Notes: generated from the sequence alone by a model not told the origin. DNA of 58,494 nucleotides from an uncultured Lactobacillus sp. (GCA_905204935.1 CAJLBJ010000010.1:1-58494), one strand, 5' to 3'. Positions 1 to 9,770 are shown, numbered from the stretch's first letter. Program-made: numbers and translations.

Positions 1-24
1 AATTTTTGAGTATATTTAGTCATA

Positions 25-72
25 CGAAAAAAGCACCTCACAATCGCTAGACTTTATCTAACAATTGTAAGG
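25..72 (-). terminator. Terminator downstream of the GH85 gene
   Basis: Two 16-nt arms (36-51 and 57-72) pair along their whole length in minus-strand RNA if three G-U wobbles are allowed. A T-rich run follows at 25-32 in minus-strand direction. All mismatches are C/T, so the structure is strong only in minus-strand RNA, which fits termination of the gene ending at 99. Confidence 0.75.
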
Positions 73-98
73 CACTTCAAGTAGAGGTCTTTTTTATA

Positions 99-2933
99 TT
101 ATTTCAATGCTTCGTTTAAGCCATAAACTTGCATTTCGTAGATACGAACCGCAGTGTCTGAGCCTTGGGTTGGCTTATCTACTACTAACTTGACATAGCG
201 TCCTTGCGTTGGTGCAAAGGTATTATCGCTTTCTTTAGCCATGTTATTGCTTGTTCGTGCGACTTTTGTGAAATCTTTACCGTTTGTACTGATTTCAATC
301 GTGTAAGCTTTGGTGTTCATATCGGCATTTTCGCCCCCAGCTTGAGCGTGTGCCAATTTAACTTCACTGATTGTCTTAACTGCACCTAAATCCAATGTGA
401 TTTCATGTGGTGGATTACCAGTTGCACACCATTTAGTTGACAAATCACCATCGATAGCAAATTGTGGTGCTTCAGAATCATTGGTAAAGCCAGAAGCTGT
501 AGCTGTTGCTCCTTGTGAAAGCAAGCTTAAATCACCTGTAAGTTTAGGTGTTACCGTAATCAAGCCTTTCATCACAAGTGGTGTCTTACCATGACTGTTT
601 TCAGCTGTTAATTTAACCGTATATGTGCCCGGTTTAGTGTACTTAACTGTTGGATTTTTGGCTGTACTTGTCTTAGTTTTAGCACCTTCAAATTCCCATT
701 TAACCTTCTTAGTATTGGCAGATACCTTACTCTTGAAGGTTACTTCTTGGCCTGGAGCAATCAATGTTTGTGAAGCTGTAAAGTCAGCTTTTGGCATCTT
801 GTTATCTGGCCAAGTAAGAGTTGCTTCATCCGATGCTTTGCCACGATTTCCATAAATATCAACTGGTACAACCACAAATTTAGTTTGGTCTTCACCGTTA
901 CGATCTAATGCATTTAGATAGTGTGTCTTAGCAGGAGTTGCTCCTACAAATGAATAGCTACCGTCTTTGTTGACACGATAAATTTCATAGGCTGCTAAAT
1001 TAGCGGTATCGCTAGCTTTCCAACTCAAGCAAACACCAGCTGTCGTGCCTTCGTCTTCATCAAATGATTTACTGTCAACTTTCAAATCAGATACACTGAT
1101 CTTGTTATTTGTAGGTTTATCTGTAGCAGAGATTTGCCCAAAGTTTAATTCGTAAAGACTATCATCTTTAGCTGTCTTAAATTTATAAGAAATTGCCGTT
1201 ACCGTCTTGCCTTCAGCTTTCTTCACATCATAATTGACCGTTGTCCAACCTTTTTTGACTTTTTGGTCACCTTTAAATGTTTGGCTTGTGCCATCACTAT
1301 AATCTAAAATTAAATCGAGTTGTGTTGGTGAACTAGCCTTAGCTGTTGTGGTAAAGACTGTATCTTTTGGCATCTTGAAACGACTAGAATAAAGTTTCAT
1401 TGTCGTTGTCTTATCTACAAACATTTCACCGCGAAGTTTCAAGGAATTACCACCATTATAAGCAGTAGTGTAATCCATTGAGGCTTCTAGGCTATTTTTA
1501 TTATCTTGGTTTTCAAAAATCCACCGATATGTTGGCAAAATATCTTGCAAACTACGGTTATTCCAGTCCATTTCGGAAACTTTCTTGCCTTTAATGAAGT
1601 AGCTATAACCATTACCCATACTAAAGTTTGTAACAAATGGTAACTTCGTCAAAGCGGTTTGTTCAACTTCAAAGGTTGATACCCCAGCCCAACTGGTGTC
1701 TTTTGGAATTACCCCTTTAGTTGGGTCACCCTTTGAATTTACCCAAAATGAATTTTCCTTGGATTCAAACTCATCTTGTGTGCTTGAAGAAGTATATGTC
1801 CAGTTTGGTGCATATAATCCTAATGAGGTATATGGTTTACCGTTTTTATCTGCAAAAAGATTCCATCTTACCGGTGTCATGTAGCCATCTGCTTGCACAT
1901 CAATTCCGGCATAAAGATCGTATGGATTAATTCCTAATTGTTTAGCTTTTTCGTTTGATTTTTTAAGCAAATCTTGATCGGCTAATTTCTTAGTATTCCA
2001 CCAGAAGTTCATAAACATGCTATCAGAAACAGGATTCATATTAGCATCGACTAAAAAGTCTTGGTTTTGATCGGTCAAGGCGTTTTGCCAGTCCATCTTA
2101 CCATCACTAGTCATTGAGTCATACCACATGATTTCAGAATCCTTAGCCTTCTTTTTGTATTGAGCGATTAATTCTCGCATCAAATCGGCATGTTTTTTGG
2201 TCAATCCATCGTTTGTTTGCTTAGCTTCTTTACCTTCTTTGGCATCATCAAAGCTTGTTACACTCGTATCTGTTTCTTGGTTGATAAACCAACCATCAAA
2301 ACCATATTTGTCGGCAACTTCAATTAACTTATCGACAATAGGGAAATTACCTTTAGTATCTTTTTGCAAGAATTGGTTGAGCCATTCAATCTTACCGCCA
2401 CTGACTTCTTGTGGGAAAAAGATTGTCCCTAAAACAGGTACACCATTTTTATGGGCTGCGTCGATCACATCTGGACTTGGTGGCACGATAATTCCTTCAC
2501 CAGCCGAGCCACCCCAATAAACTAACTTATCGATGTATTGCCAGTATGAAAATGTATTAACATCAAACGTATTGATCCCATGTGGTGCATTACCACTAGT
2601 ACTGCTATTGATGATGGATAAGGCCACCACATTCATCTTTTTATCTTGTGTCTTGTTGACTGGCAGCAATTCTTTTTTAGCAACACGCTTGGCTAACAGA
2701 ACCGAACTCACGTTATATTTAGCATCAGGATCTTTGTTAAAATCCCATTTCAAAAGTTGTTTAGGGAACCAATAAGATGATTCAGGATGCTTATCCATTG
2801 CCTTATTTGACGTGCTTTCTTGTGTCGTCTTAAAGGTAATCTTATCAGTTTGATCTTTACTGGAACAAGCGCTTAAAGTTGTTGCTAGTGCTCCTAAAAC
2901 TAACGTGCAGGTCAATAATTTAGAAAGTTTCAT
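99..2933 (-). CDS. Lipoprotein GH85 endo-beta-N-acetylglucosaminidase with PKD and F5/8C domains
   Basis: Predicted to cut the chitobiose core of N-glycans on host glycoproteins from the cell surface. The 944-aa protein begins with a lipoprotein signal (lipobox LSAC, Cys23). The GH85 catalytic domain covers roughly residues 50-500; the WFINQET motif supplies Asn218 and Glu220, matching the Asn-x-Glu substrate-assisted pair of the family. A fibronectin-like segment follows, then a PKD domain at about 720-800 and an F5/8 type C (discoidin) carbohydrate-binding domain at the C terminus. No LPXTG is present, so anchoring would be through the lipid. A GGTAGGA ribosome site precedes the ATG. The next gene upstream on this strand is a sugar ABC ATPase, but a terminator lies between them. 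The family call is firm; the glycan specificity is unknown. Confidence 0.9.
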   Translation of the reverse strand: MKLSKLLTCTLVLGALATTLSACSSKDQTDKITFKTTQESTSNKAMDKHPESSYWFPKQLLKWDFNKDPDAKYNVSSVLLAKRVAKKELLPVNKTQDKKMNVVALSIINSSTSGNAPHGINTFDVNTFSYWQYIDKLVYWGGSAGEGIIVPPSPDVIDAAHKNGVPVLGTIFFPQEVSGGKIEWLNQFLQKDTKGNFPIVDKLIEVADKYGFDGWFINQETDTSVTSFDDAKEGKEAKQTNDGLTKKHADLMRELIAQYKKKAKDSEIMWYDSMTSDGKMDWQNALTDQNQDFLVDANMNPVSDSMFMNFWWNTKKLADQDLLKKSNEKAKQLGINPYDLYAGIDVQADGYMTPVRWNLFADKNGKPYTSLGLYAPNWTYTSSSTQDEFESKENSFWVNSKGDPTKGVIPKDTSWAGVSTFEVEQTALTKLPFVTNFSMGNGYSYFIKGKKVSEMDWNNRSLQDILPTYRWIFENQDNKNSLEASMDYTTAYNGGNSLKLRGEMFVDKTTTMKLYSSRFKMPKDTVFTTTAKASSPTQLDLILDYSDGTSQTFKGDQKVKKGWTTVNYDVKKAEGKTVTAISYKFKTAKDDSLYELNFGQISATDKPTNNKISVSDLKVDSKSFDEDEGTTAGVCLSWKASDTANLAAYEIYRVNKDGSYSFVGATPAKTHYLNALDRNGEDQTKFVVVPVDIYGNRGKASDEATLTWPDNKMPKADFTASQTLIAPGQEVTFKSKVSANTKKVKWEFEGAKTKTSTAKNPTVKYTKPGTYTVKLTAENSHGKTPLVMKGLITVTPKLTGDLSLLSQGATATASGFTNDSEAPQFAIDGDLSTKWCATGNPPHEITLDLGAVKTISEVKLAHAQAGGENADMNTKAYTIEISTNGKDFTKVARTSNNMAKESDNTFAPTQGRYVKLVVDKPTQGSDTAVRIYEMQVYGLNEALK

Positions 2934-2999
2934 TATCTTAATCCTACCTTTTTTAATTTTGTCTAAAATTCTCTAAATTTCTCTTAAGCCCAAATTCCT

Positions 3000-3039
3000 T
3001 AAAGAAACCCACGACTGATTAGTACTAAAAATCGTGAGT
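3000..3039 (-). terminator. Terminator downstream of msmK
   Basis: Arms at 3007-3014 and 3032-3039 form an 8-bp stem (one G-U) in minus-strand RNA, followed by TTTCTTT. It separates the ATPase gene from the GH85 gene. Confidence 0.65.
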
Positions 3040-3061
3040 AAAATTAAGCTATTTAACAATT

Positions 3062-4168
3062 TTAGTAAACAGAAAGTTCAGTTTCTGAATCAAAGAAGTG
3101 TGCCTTATTCAAATCAAAGCCCATCTTGAGTACGGAACCTGGTTTCACAAAGTCACGTGCATCAACTTTAGAAATGAATTCAGTTTTGCCTACTTTGTTA
3201 TAAAGTTGCGATTCAGCCCCTAAAAGTTCGGAAACGACCACGGTTGCTTCAACCACCGCATCTGGGAAGGTTTCTAAGAAGGCTGGTTCGGTATGAATAT
3301 CTTCTGGACGAATACCAAAGATCAATTCTTTGTTTTCATAACCTTTTTCGCGTAAAACTTTCAAACAACCTTCCGGCACTTTCAAGCTGAAGTCGCCATC
3401 TTTGTCGATAATCGTATCGCCTTTAAGGCTAACTTTAAAGAAGTTCATCGCTGGTGAACCGATAAAGCCACCAACAAAGACATTAGCTGGATTATCATAA
3501 ACTTCTTGTGGTGTACCAACTTGTTGGATCTTACCATCACGCATAACAACGATACGATCAGCCATTGTCATCGCTTCAGTTTGATCGTGTGTAACATAAA
3601 TAGTAGTTGTCTTTAATTCTTGGTGCAACTTAGCAATTTCAGCACGCATCGAAACACGTAACTTAGCATCCAAGTTAGATAATGGTTCGTCCATCAAAAA
3701 GATTGGTGCATCACGCACAATCGCACGTCCTAAAGCAACACGTTGTTGTTGCCCACCAGACAAAGCTGCTGGCTTGCGATCTAAGTATTCTTTTAAGCCT
3801 AAGATATCAGCAGCACGTTGCACACGTTTGTCGATTTCTTCTTTAGAATATTTACGTAACTTCAAACCAAAGGCCATGTTATCATAAATTGTCATATGTG
3901 GATAAAGCGCATAGTTTTGGAAAACCATCGCAATGTTACGATCTTTAGGTGCTTCATCGTTAACAACCTTGCCGTCAATCTTGAATTCACCTTCTGTAAT
4001 TTCTTCTAATCCGGCAATCATACGCAATGTTGTTGACTTCCCACAACCGGAAGGACCAACAAAAACGATGAATTCGCAGTCTTTAATGTGTAAATTAAAA
4101 TCTGTTACAGAATAGTTTTCCGCATTTTCGTATTTTTTATAAATGTGATCTAAACTAATTTCAACCAT
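3062..4168 (-). CDS. msmK: Sugar ABC transporter ATP-binding protein, MsmK/UgpC type
   Basis: Energises carbohydrate ABC importers; members of this family often serve several permeases. Walker A (GPSGCGKST), Q-loop, signature LSGGQQQR, Walker B (IFLMDEPLS) and the switch His (VTHDQTEA) are all present. A C-terminal TOBE/MalK regulatory region of about 130 residues follows. A GTG at 4177 would extend the frame, but AGGTG at about 6 nt supports the ATG at 4168, giving MVEISLDHIYKKY, the usual family start. No permease or binding-protein gene is adjacent, so it probably works with transporters encoded elsewhere. A cre-like sequence sits upstream at 4215-4228, suggesting CcpA control. Confidence 0.92.
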   Translation of the reverse strand: MVEISLDHIYKKYENAENYSVTDFNLHIKDCEFIVFVGPSGCGKSTTLRMIAGLEEITEGEFKIDGKVVNDEAPKDRNIAMVFQNYALYPHMTIYDNMAFGLKLRKYSKEEIDKRVQRAADILGLKEYLDRKPAALSGGQQQRVALGRAIVRDAPIFLMDEPLSNLDAKLRVSMRAEIAKLHQELKTTTIYVTHDQTEAMTMADRIVVMRDGKIQQVGTPQEVYDNPANVFVGGFIGSPAMNFFKVSLKGDTIIDKDGDFSLKVPEGCLKVLREKGYENKELIFGIRPEDIHTEPAFLETFPDAVVEATVVVSELLGAESQLYNKVGKTEFISKVDARDFVKPGSVLKMGFDLNKAHFFDSETELSVY

Positions 4169-4214
4169 ATTTTTCACCTATTCATTAAATTTCTTAATTG
4201 CGTTTTCATTTTAA

Positions 4215-4228
4215 CGCAAGCGTTTTCT
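4215..4228 (-). promoter_or_regulatory. cre-like CcpA site upstream of msmK
   Basis: On the minus strand the 14-mer AGAAAACGCTTGCG has the central AACG and CTT of the cre consensus, with mismatches at three outer positions. It lies about 50 bp upstream of the msmK start, and ccpA is in this same window. Confidence 0.45.
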
Positions 4229-4285
4229 TTCTTCATCGGCAAAACTTACAAATTAATTTATCTTCTTTGTGCACATTTACAATAT

Positions 4286-4327
4286 ACAAAAAGATGTCTC
4301 ACCCATTTGGATGAAACATCTTTTTTT
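4286..4327 (-). terminator. Terminator downstream of the DUF1129 gene
   Basis: A 12-bp stem with arms GATGTTTCATCC and GGGTGAGACATC (one G-U), spanning 4293-4320, is flanked by T-runs on both sides. It could terminate transcription in either direction but mainly serves the gene ending at 4326. Confidence 0.8.
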
Positions 4328-5048
4328 AATAACCAATTCGTTGGAAATTGTATTTCTTTTTGAGATAGTTGCGTACAAAAAATGCAGCCACTGCTAAAAT
4401 CGCATAAATAATTGGATTTAATGGTACATTAATGCTTTGTGGGATAAATGGAATCAAACCAAATGCCAACAACCAAACAACCACCATCAAAGCCGTAATT
4501 CCTAGACCGCGCAACCATTTATTTTTAGCTTCTTTCATCTTTTGTGGATCCATCATCTTATAGAAGAAGGCCAAGCCTAAACCAACGATGATTGATGTGA
4601 CAAACAAGGTTAACCAGCCATTGTTTTGTTGATCCTTTTCGTTTCCAAAGAAGCCCAAAACGCCATACAAGACACAAAACATCATGAAAATAATCAAGAT
4701 GTTATCGACCGCTAGTTTCCAAAACTTGATTGGTTCACGTGGAGGTTCTTCACCTTTTTTACGTCCTGAAACAATTTCTTGGGCATATTCTGTCACGGTT
4801 CCAAATAATTTAACAGCAGTTATCCCCTGACGTTGCTTTTCTTTTAATTCCTTGTAGGTTGTTTCAAGAATTGCTTGTTTCTTGTCTAAATCGTAGCCTT
4901 TTTCTTCTAAAAGCTTGTTTAAACGAAACATGTACTCTTCGTTTTTCTTAGTTAAACCTGCATACTCACCATCACGAACAGTCACTTCAACTTGTTGAAC
5001 TTCTTCGTTTTGTACTTCTACTTCTTGTTGCTTTGTTTCTTCAGCCAA
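4326..5048 (-). CDS. DUF1129 family membrane protein
   Basis: Function unknown. The first 110 residues are charged and probably coiled (repeated E/K/Q); four hydrophobic segments follow between about 110 and 235. The family is confined mainly to lactobacilli and relatives and usually sits next to ychF, as here (21-bp gap). Translation appears to start at a TTG (5046-5048) with a strong GGAGGA site 7 nt upstream. It is the last gene of the rsmG-to-DUF1129 run. The family assignment rests on topology and neighbourhood. Confidence 0.8.
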   Translation of the reverse strand: MAEETKQQEVEVQNEEVQQVEVTVRDGEYAGLTKKNEEYMFRLNKLLEEKGYDLDKKQAILETTYKELKEKQRQGITAVKLFGTVTEYAQEIVSGRKKGEEPPREPIKFWKLAVDNILIIFMMFCVLYGVLGFFGNEKDQQNNGWLTLFVTSIIVGLGLAFFYKMMDPQKMKEAKNKWLRGLGITALMVVVWLLAFGLIPFIPQSINVPLNPIIYAILAVAAFFVRNYLKKKYNFQRIGY

Positions 5049-5069
5049 TCTTGAGTCCTCCTACTCTTA

Positions 5070-6170
5070 TTAGACATTGAATCTAAATTCAATGATGTCA
5101 CCATCTTGTACTTCGTATTCCTTACCTTCCAAGCGCAAACGCCCAGCTTCTTTAACGGCTTGCATGCTGCCATATTTGTCTAAATCGGCAAACGAAACTG
5201 TTTCAGCACGAATAAAGCCACGTTCAAAGTCAGAGTGAATAACGCCAGCTACTTGGGGGGCTTTCATGCCTTGTTTGAAGGTCCAAGCACGTGTTTCTTT
5301 ACCACCAGCAGTAAAGAAGGTTGCTAGCCCTAGCAATTTATACGAAGCTCGAATCAAACGATCTAAGCCAGATTCACTAACGCCTTCTGCTTCTAAGAAT
5401 TCTTGTTTTTCATCGTCGTCTAATTGAGCGATTTCTTCTTCAGTACGTGCACATACAGCTAGTGCTTGAGCACCTTCGCTTGCAGCAAAATCTTTGATTT
5501 GTTGATAGTATTTGCAACTATCTGGATCAGCCATATCTTCTTCGGCAATGTTAGCCACGTATAAAACAGGTTTAGTCGTCAACAAGAACAAACCTTTAAC
5601 AATCTTTTGTTCTTCAGGACTAAATTCAAGACTACGTACAGCTTTACCATCTTCTAAAACAGGCTTAATCTTTTGTAATACTGCAAATTCAGCAACTGCA
5701 TTTTTATCCTTGCTACGTGCCATCTTTTCAACACGGGTATAACGCTTATTGACAGATTCCAAGTCAGCTAAAACCAACTCGAGGTTAATCGTATCGATAT
5801 CTTCAAGTGGTGCGACTTTGTTTGCCACGTGGGTGATATTTTCGTCTTCAAATGCACGTACAACATGTACAATTGCATCAACTTGACGGATATTTTCTAA
5901 AAACTTGTTTCCAAGTCCTTCACCTTTGCTAGCGCCTTTAACGATCCCTGCAATATCGGTAAATTCAAAGGTTGTGTGGACAATTTTTTTAGCCGGAATC
6001 ATTTCGTCGATTCGTGCTAAACGGCTATCAGGAACTTCAACCATCCCGACATTTGGATCAATCGTCGCAAATGGATAGTTTGCCATTTCTGCGCCTGCCT
6101 TAGTAATTGCATTAAACAAGGTTGACTTACCAACGTTTGGTAACCCAACAATCCCTGCTGTTAGTGCCAT
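5070..6170 (-). CDS. ychF: Redox-regulated ATPase YchF (Obg family, OLA1 type)
   Basis: Ribosome-associated P-loop ATPase implicated in translation and oxidative-stress response. G1 is GLPNVGKST near the N terminus. The TFEFTDIAGIVKGASKGEGLGNKF block matches the YchF G3 region. The NxxE position typical of ATP-preferring YchF lies in VANIAEED. The C-terminal TGS-like domain ends in DGDIIEFRFNV, as expected. At 366 aa it is full length. It lies between DUF951 and DUF1129, the order seen in many lactobacilli. Confidence 0.97.
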   Translation of the reverse strand: MALTAGIVGLPNVGKSTLFNAITKAGAEMANYPFATIDPNVGMVEVPDSRLARIDEMIPAKKIVHTTFEFTDIAGIVKGASKGEGLGNKFLENIRQVDAIVHVVRAFEDENITHVANKVAPLEDIDTINLELVLADLESVNKRYTRVEKMARSKDKNAVAEFAVLQKIKPVLEDGKAVRSLEFSPEEQKIVKGLFLLTTKPVLYVANIAEEDMADPDSCKYYQQIKDFAASEGAQALAVCARTEEEIAQLDDDEKQEFLEAEGVSESGLDRLIRASYKLLGLATFFTAGGKETRAWTFKQGMKAPQVAGVIHSDFERGFIRAETVSFADLDKYGSMQAVKEAGRLRLEGKEYEVQDGDIIEFRFNV

Positions 6171-6189
6171 AATGTAAATTCACTCTTTC

Positions 6190-6387
6190 TTAGTTAGTTT
6201 GGTTTGCTTTTTGCAAAACCTTTTTAAATCTTCTTTCAAATTCACGGCGTGGTAGCATAATCAAACGATTACACTGTGTACAGCGAATTTTGATGTCCAT
6301 CCCCATGCGGATAATTTCCCAACGATTTGCACCGCATGGATGAGGTTTCTTCATTTCAACAATATCATGTAATTCGTACAATGTCAT
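6190..6387 (-). CDS. DUF951 small protein (YyzM-like), probable zinc ribbon
   Basis: A 65-aa protein with the invariant MKKPHPCGANRWEIIRMGMDIKIRC core and a CxxC pair (CTQCN) that with PHPCG could bind a metal. Function unknown; the family is regularly placed between parB and ychF, as here. The start is uncertain: AAGGTG is almost in contact with the ATG at 6387 and better spaced for a TTG at 6381. Confidence 0.88.
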   Translation of the reverse strand: MTLYELHDIVEMKKPHPCGANRWEIIRMGMDIKIRCTQCNRLIMLPRREFERRFKKVLQKANQTN

Positions 6388-6404
6388 CACCTTGTCGTAT
6401 TATT

Positions 6405-7286
6405 TCAATCCAAACTGATATTTAAAATCTCTAAAATGCGATTTAAATCGTCTAAGGATAGATAATCGATTTCAATCTTGCCTTTACCGCTAGTGTTATT
6501 TTTAATGGCAACCTTCGTACCAAATTTTTCACCTAAAAGCTGTTCACTTTGCTTAAAGTAAGGTGATTGCGGTTTTTCTTTTTTCAGTGGTTTTTTTGTT
6601 TGTTCGTTTAACTTAGCCACTAATTGTTCTAACTGACGCACGGTAAGATTTTCTTTAACGGTTTTTTTAGCCACTTCGATGATTTTTTTCTTATCTTTAA
6701 GCGACAGTAAAGTACGTGCTTGCCCCATCGAAAGCGTCTTTTCTTGAATCATCTGCTTGACTTGCGCAGGTAAACCTAATAAGCGCACACAGTTAGCAAC
6801 GTATGGCCGGGATTTACCTAAACGCTCTGAGACTTGCGCTTGAGTCAGATGCAAGTTTTCCATTAATTGGCTATACGCTTGAGCTTCTTCTAACGGTGTC
6901 AAATCTTCACGTTGTAAGTTTTCCAAAACAGCAATTTCCATCATCGCTTCTTCGTCTAACTCGCGTACGATAGCGGGAATCACTTCTTTATTAGCCAATT
7001 GTGACGCACGATAACGGCGTTCACCTGCAATGATATCATATCCTTGAACGCTTGACTTACGCACGATAATCGGTTGAAAGACACCATTTTTAGAGATAGA
7101 GGCTGCCAATTCTTTTAAGGCATCTTCATCAAAAATCTTACGTGGTTGATATGGATTAGGACGAATTTGGCTTAATTCAAGTTCGATGACTTCTTCTTTT
7201 TGACCATTATTTTCTTGCGCAATTTCTTCAAATAACGCTTCGATACCGCGTCCTAAGCCACGTGCATTGCTTTTTTTATTTGCCAT
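6405..7286 (-). CDS. parB: Chromosome partitioning protein ParB (Spo0J)
   Basis: Binds parS sites near oriC and spreads as a CTPase clamp to load SMC. The N-terminal ParB/Srx domain carries the GERRYRA box and PNPYQPRKIF; the central HTH lies around ERLGKSRPYVANCVRLL; a C-terminal dimerisation region follows. At 293 aa it is normal length. Its ATG overlaps the end of parA by 11 bp, implying translational coupling. It is one of two ParB-type proteins in the cluster; its position beside parA and next to DUF951 marks it as ParB, and the more distal one as Noc. Confidence 0.95.
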   Translation of the reverse strand: MANKKSNARGLGRGIEALFEEIAQENNGQKEEVIELELSQIRPNPYQPRKIFDEDALKELAASISKNGVFQPIIVRKSSVQGYDIIAGERRYRASQLANKEVIPAIVRELDEEAMMEIAVLENLQREDLTPLEEAQAYSQLMENLHLTQAQVSERLGKSRPYVANCVRLLGLPAQVKQMIQEKTLSMGQARTLLSLKDKKKIIEVAKKTVKENLTVRQLEQLVAKLNEQTKKPLKKEKPQSPYFKQSEQLLGEKFGTKVAIKNNTSGKGKIEIDYLSLDDLNRILEILNISLD

Positions 7287-8043
7287 TTGCTGCCAAAACC
7301 TCCTTGGCTAATGCCATATATTCCTTTGCTCCACGTGAGTTTGGATCATAATCAATGATTGCCAAACCATGGCTTGGAGCTTCTGATAAGCGAACGTTTC
7401 TTGGAATGATGGTTTGATAAACCTTGTCTTTAAAGTAGTTTTTAACTTCTTGTACGACTTGATTTCCCAAATTAGTCCGTGAATCATACATTGTCATTAA
7501 GACACCTTCGATCTTGAGGTTTGGATTGAAGTGTTTTTGCACCAATTTAATCGTGTTCATCAACTGGCTTAAGCCTTCCAAAGCATAGTATTCGGTTTGG
7601 ACTGGCATCAAGATTGAATCACATGTCGTAAAGGCGTTGATTGTCAATAAACCTAAGGAAGGAGGGCAGTCAATCAAGATAAAATCGTATTGATCTTTTA
7701 GCGGTAAAACTGCACTGGCTAGCCGTTTTTCACGTGCCATTTGTGAAGTCAATTCGATTTCTGCTCCCGAAAGTTGAATCGTTGCTGGAGCCACATCTAA
7801 ACCTTTTCTTTGCGTATGTTTAATGACGTCTTCTAACGCAACATCATTGACTAAAACGTCATAAATATCTTCTTTTATCTCTGGCTTTTTTATACCTAAG
7901 CCACTTGTTGCATTGCCTTGAGCATCGATATCAATCAACAACACTTTTTGGCCTAACTGTGCCAAACAAGCACCTAAATTCACGCTGGTCGTAGTCTTGC
8001 CTACGCCGCCTTTTTGATTCGCTAACGCAATAATTACTCCCAT
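7276..8043 (-). CDS. parA: Chromosome partitioning ATPase ParA (Soj)
   Basis: Deviant Walker A ATPase that works with ParB in origin segregation and regulation of initiation. Residues 9-16 give KGGVGKTT with the signature first lysine; Walker A' LIDIDAQGNAT and Walker B FILIDCPPSL follow. Length 255 aa is typical. It sits 14 bp downstream of noc and overlaps parB, so the three genes are almost certainly one transcript. Confidence 0.97.
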   Translation of the reverse strand: MGVIIALANQKGGVGKTTTSVNLGACLAQLGQKVLLIDIDAQGNATSGLGIKKPEIKEDIYDVLVNDVALEDVIKHTQRKGLDVAPATIQLSGAEIELTSQMAREKRLASAVLPLKDQYDFILIDCPPSLGLLTINAFTTCDSILMPVQTEYYALEGLSQLMNTIKLVQKHFNPNLKIEGVLMTMYDSRTNLGNQVVQEVKNYFKDKVYQTIIPRNVRLSEAPSHGLAIIDYDPNSRGAKEYMALAKEVLAANGK

Positions 8044-8057
8044 TGTTGCTCCTCCGT

Positions 8058-8897
8058 TTAGTTTTTATTGTCAGTCGCAATATCGATAATGATGCGATGA
8101 TAACCTTCGATGTCTTCTTCACTGGCTTTAACTTCAATACCAGTCTTTTCAATCATCTTGAGTGATTCTTTGATCGTATTGACGGCTAACTTGCTGTTGC
8201 GTGCTACTGCCTTAGTGTTGACCTTTTTAACTTTTTTAGGGACACTTGGTTTTTGTAACTGCTTGATAAAAGCTTCTGTTTCTTTGACCGACATGTGTTT
8301 AGCTAAAATCTCTTTTAACACTTGCACTTGTTGTTCAGCACTTAGACTGACCATACAACGGCCGTGCCGTTCACTGACATTACGATTCATGATTTCTCGT
8401 TGTACACCTGGTGCTAATTTTAATAAACGCATCTTATTGGCAACAAACGATTGACTCTTTCCGATTGCTTGAGCCAGGTTTGTTTGCGTCATTTGATTTA
8501 ATTCCATCAAGCGTTGATAAGCCTGTGCTTCCTCAATTGCCGTTAAGCCTTCACGGTGCAAATTTTCGATAATAGCCATCGATGCTGAAGCTTTATCGTC
8601 CATCTCTTTAACTAAAGCTGGAATCGTCTGCCAATTTAATGAGCTAACTGCCCGAAAACGGCGTTCACCTGCGATGATTTCATATTTTTGTGGTTCATAT
8701 TCACGTAAAACTACCGGCTGTAACAAGCCATGTTCTTGAATTGTAGCTGCTAGTTCTTGGATGCTTTCTTTGCTAAAAACTTTACGCGGTTGAAACCGAT
8801 TGGCTACGATTTGACTCAATGGTATTTCTTGAACCCTGGTGGCATCGTTTGTGGCGTCTTTTTTATTATGATCTTTAAAGAAAAATGAAAATGGCAT
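8058..8897 (-). CDS. noc: Nucleoid occlusion protein Noc (ParB paralogue)
   Basis: In Bacillus, Noc binds NBS sites across the chromosome and membrane, preventing Z-ring assembly over the nucleoid. This 279-aa protein has the ParB/Srx GERRFRA box, an HTH (LAQAIGKSQSFVANKMRLL) and an amphipathic N terminus (MPFSFFFKDHNKK) resembling the Noc membrane-targeting helix. It lies directly upstream of parA and downstream of rsmG, the conserved Noc position. No good Shine-Dalgarno precedes the ATG, but an in-frame stop upstream makes it the only sensible start. Confidence 0.9.
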   Translation of the reverse strand: MPFSFFFKDHNKKDATNDATRVQEIPLSQIVANRFQPRKVFSKESIQELAATIQEHGLLQPVVLREYEPQKYEIIAGERRFRAVSSLNWQTIPALVKEMDDKASASMAIIENLHREGLTAIEEAQAYQRLMELNQMTQTNLAQAIGKSQSFVANKMRLLKLAPGVQREIMNRNVSERHGRCMVSLSAEQQVQVLKEILAKHMSVKETEAFIKQLQKPSVPKKVKKVNTKAVARNSKLAVNTIKESLKMIEKTGIEVKASEEDIEGYHRIIIDIATDNKN

Positions 8898-9014
8898 CTG
8901 CGTCGTTTGTTATCCGCATGGAAATGTATTAAAGAAAGATAACCCCACCTTTCTTAAGATTTTGACTGTTCTCGAAATGTCCATGCTTTGATTCTTTCAG
9001 TTTCGAGTTTACAT

Positions 9015-9743
9015 TTATTCACCCAACGGTTGCTTAGCTGGCGTACCGGCTTTACGTGGGTATTTAGCCGGTGTTTGTTTAGTCTTGCTAAACACCAAGA
9101 TATGACGTTCATCGTTTACTTGCGGTAAAGTTGTTTCATAATCAGCTGTAAGTTTAGCCCCTAAAAGCGCTAAAGCTCGCTTGGCTTGGCTTAACTCTTC
9201 GCTTGTCTTAGCCGCCTTAAGTGCGATGAATTGTCCGTCTAATTTAACTAAAGGTACACATAATTCTGCTAAAACACTCATCCGTGCAACGGCACGTGCG
9301 GTCACTACATCAAAGCTTTGTCGTGCTGGACTCTTTTTACCACCAAATTCTTCGGCTCTGGCATGTATAAAATGTACATTTTCTAAGCCCAATTTAACGG
9401 CTAACCGCTCTAAAAAGCCAATCCGCTTATTAAGCGAATCGATGATGGTAACCTCAAGTTGTGGAAAAGCAATTTTTAATGGTAAAGACGGAAAACCCGC
9501 ACCAGCTCCCACATCACACAAGCGCAGCGGTTTGGTGCGCAAATCCGCAACAAACAAAGCAGGCAATAACGAATCACAAAAATGCTTCAAATAAACTTCT
9601 TGTTCTTGCGTAATCGCCGTTAGGTTCATCTTTTCATTTTCCGCCACTAAAAATTCATAGTATTGCGCAAACTGTTGCATTTGTTGGGCACTTAACTCGA
9701 TTCCTTGTTGGGCAAAAAAGCGTTGAAATTCTTCTGGTGTCAT
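9015..9743 (-). CDS. rsmG: 16S rRNA (guanine-N7) methyltransferase RsmG
   Basis: Methylates G527 of 16S rRNA using SAM. The class I SAM-binding motif is [30 protein letters not shown] near the N terminus and [12 protein letters not shown] later are family hallmarks. The frame is open up to 9806, but GGGG 7 nt before the ATG at 9743 ([10 protein letters not shown]) marks the real start and gives 242 aa, the usual length. The discarded extension overlaps the promoter and repeats described separately. Confidence 0.95.
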   Translation of the reverse strand: MTPEEFQRFFAQQGIELSAQQMQQFAQYYEFLVAENEKMNLTAITQEQEVYLKHFCDSLLPALFVADLRTKPLRLCDVGAGAGFPSLPLKIAFPQLEVTIIDSLNKRIGFLERLAVKLGLENVHFIHARAEEFGGKKSPARQSFDVVTARAVARMSVLAELCVPLVKLDGQFIALKAAKTSEELSQAKRALALLGAKLTADYETTLPQVNDERHILVFSKTKQTPAKYPRKAGTPAKQPLGE

Positions 9744-9770
9744 GGTTATCCCCTTCACTGCCAAATTATT

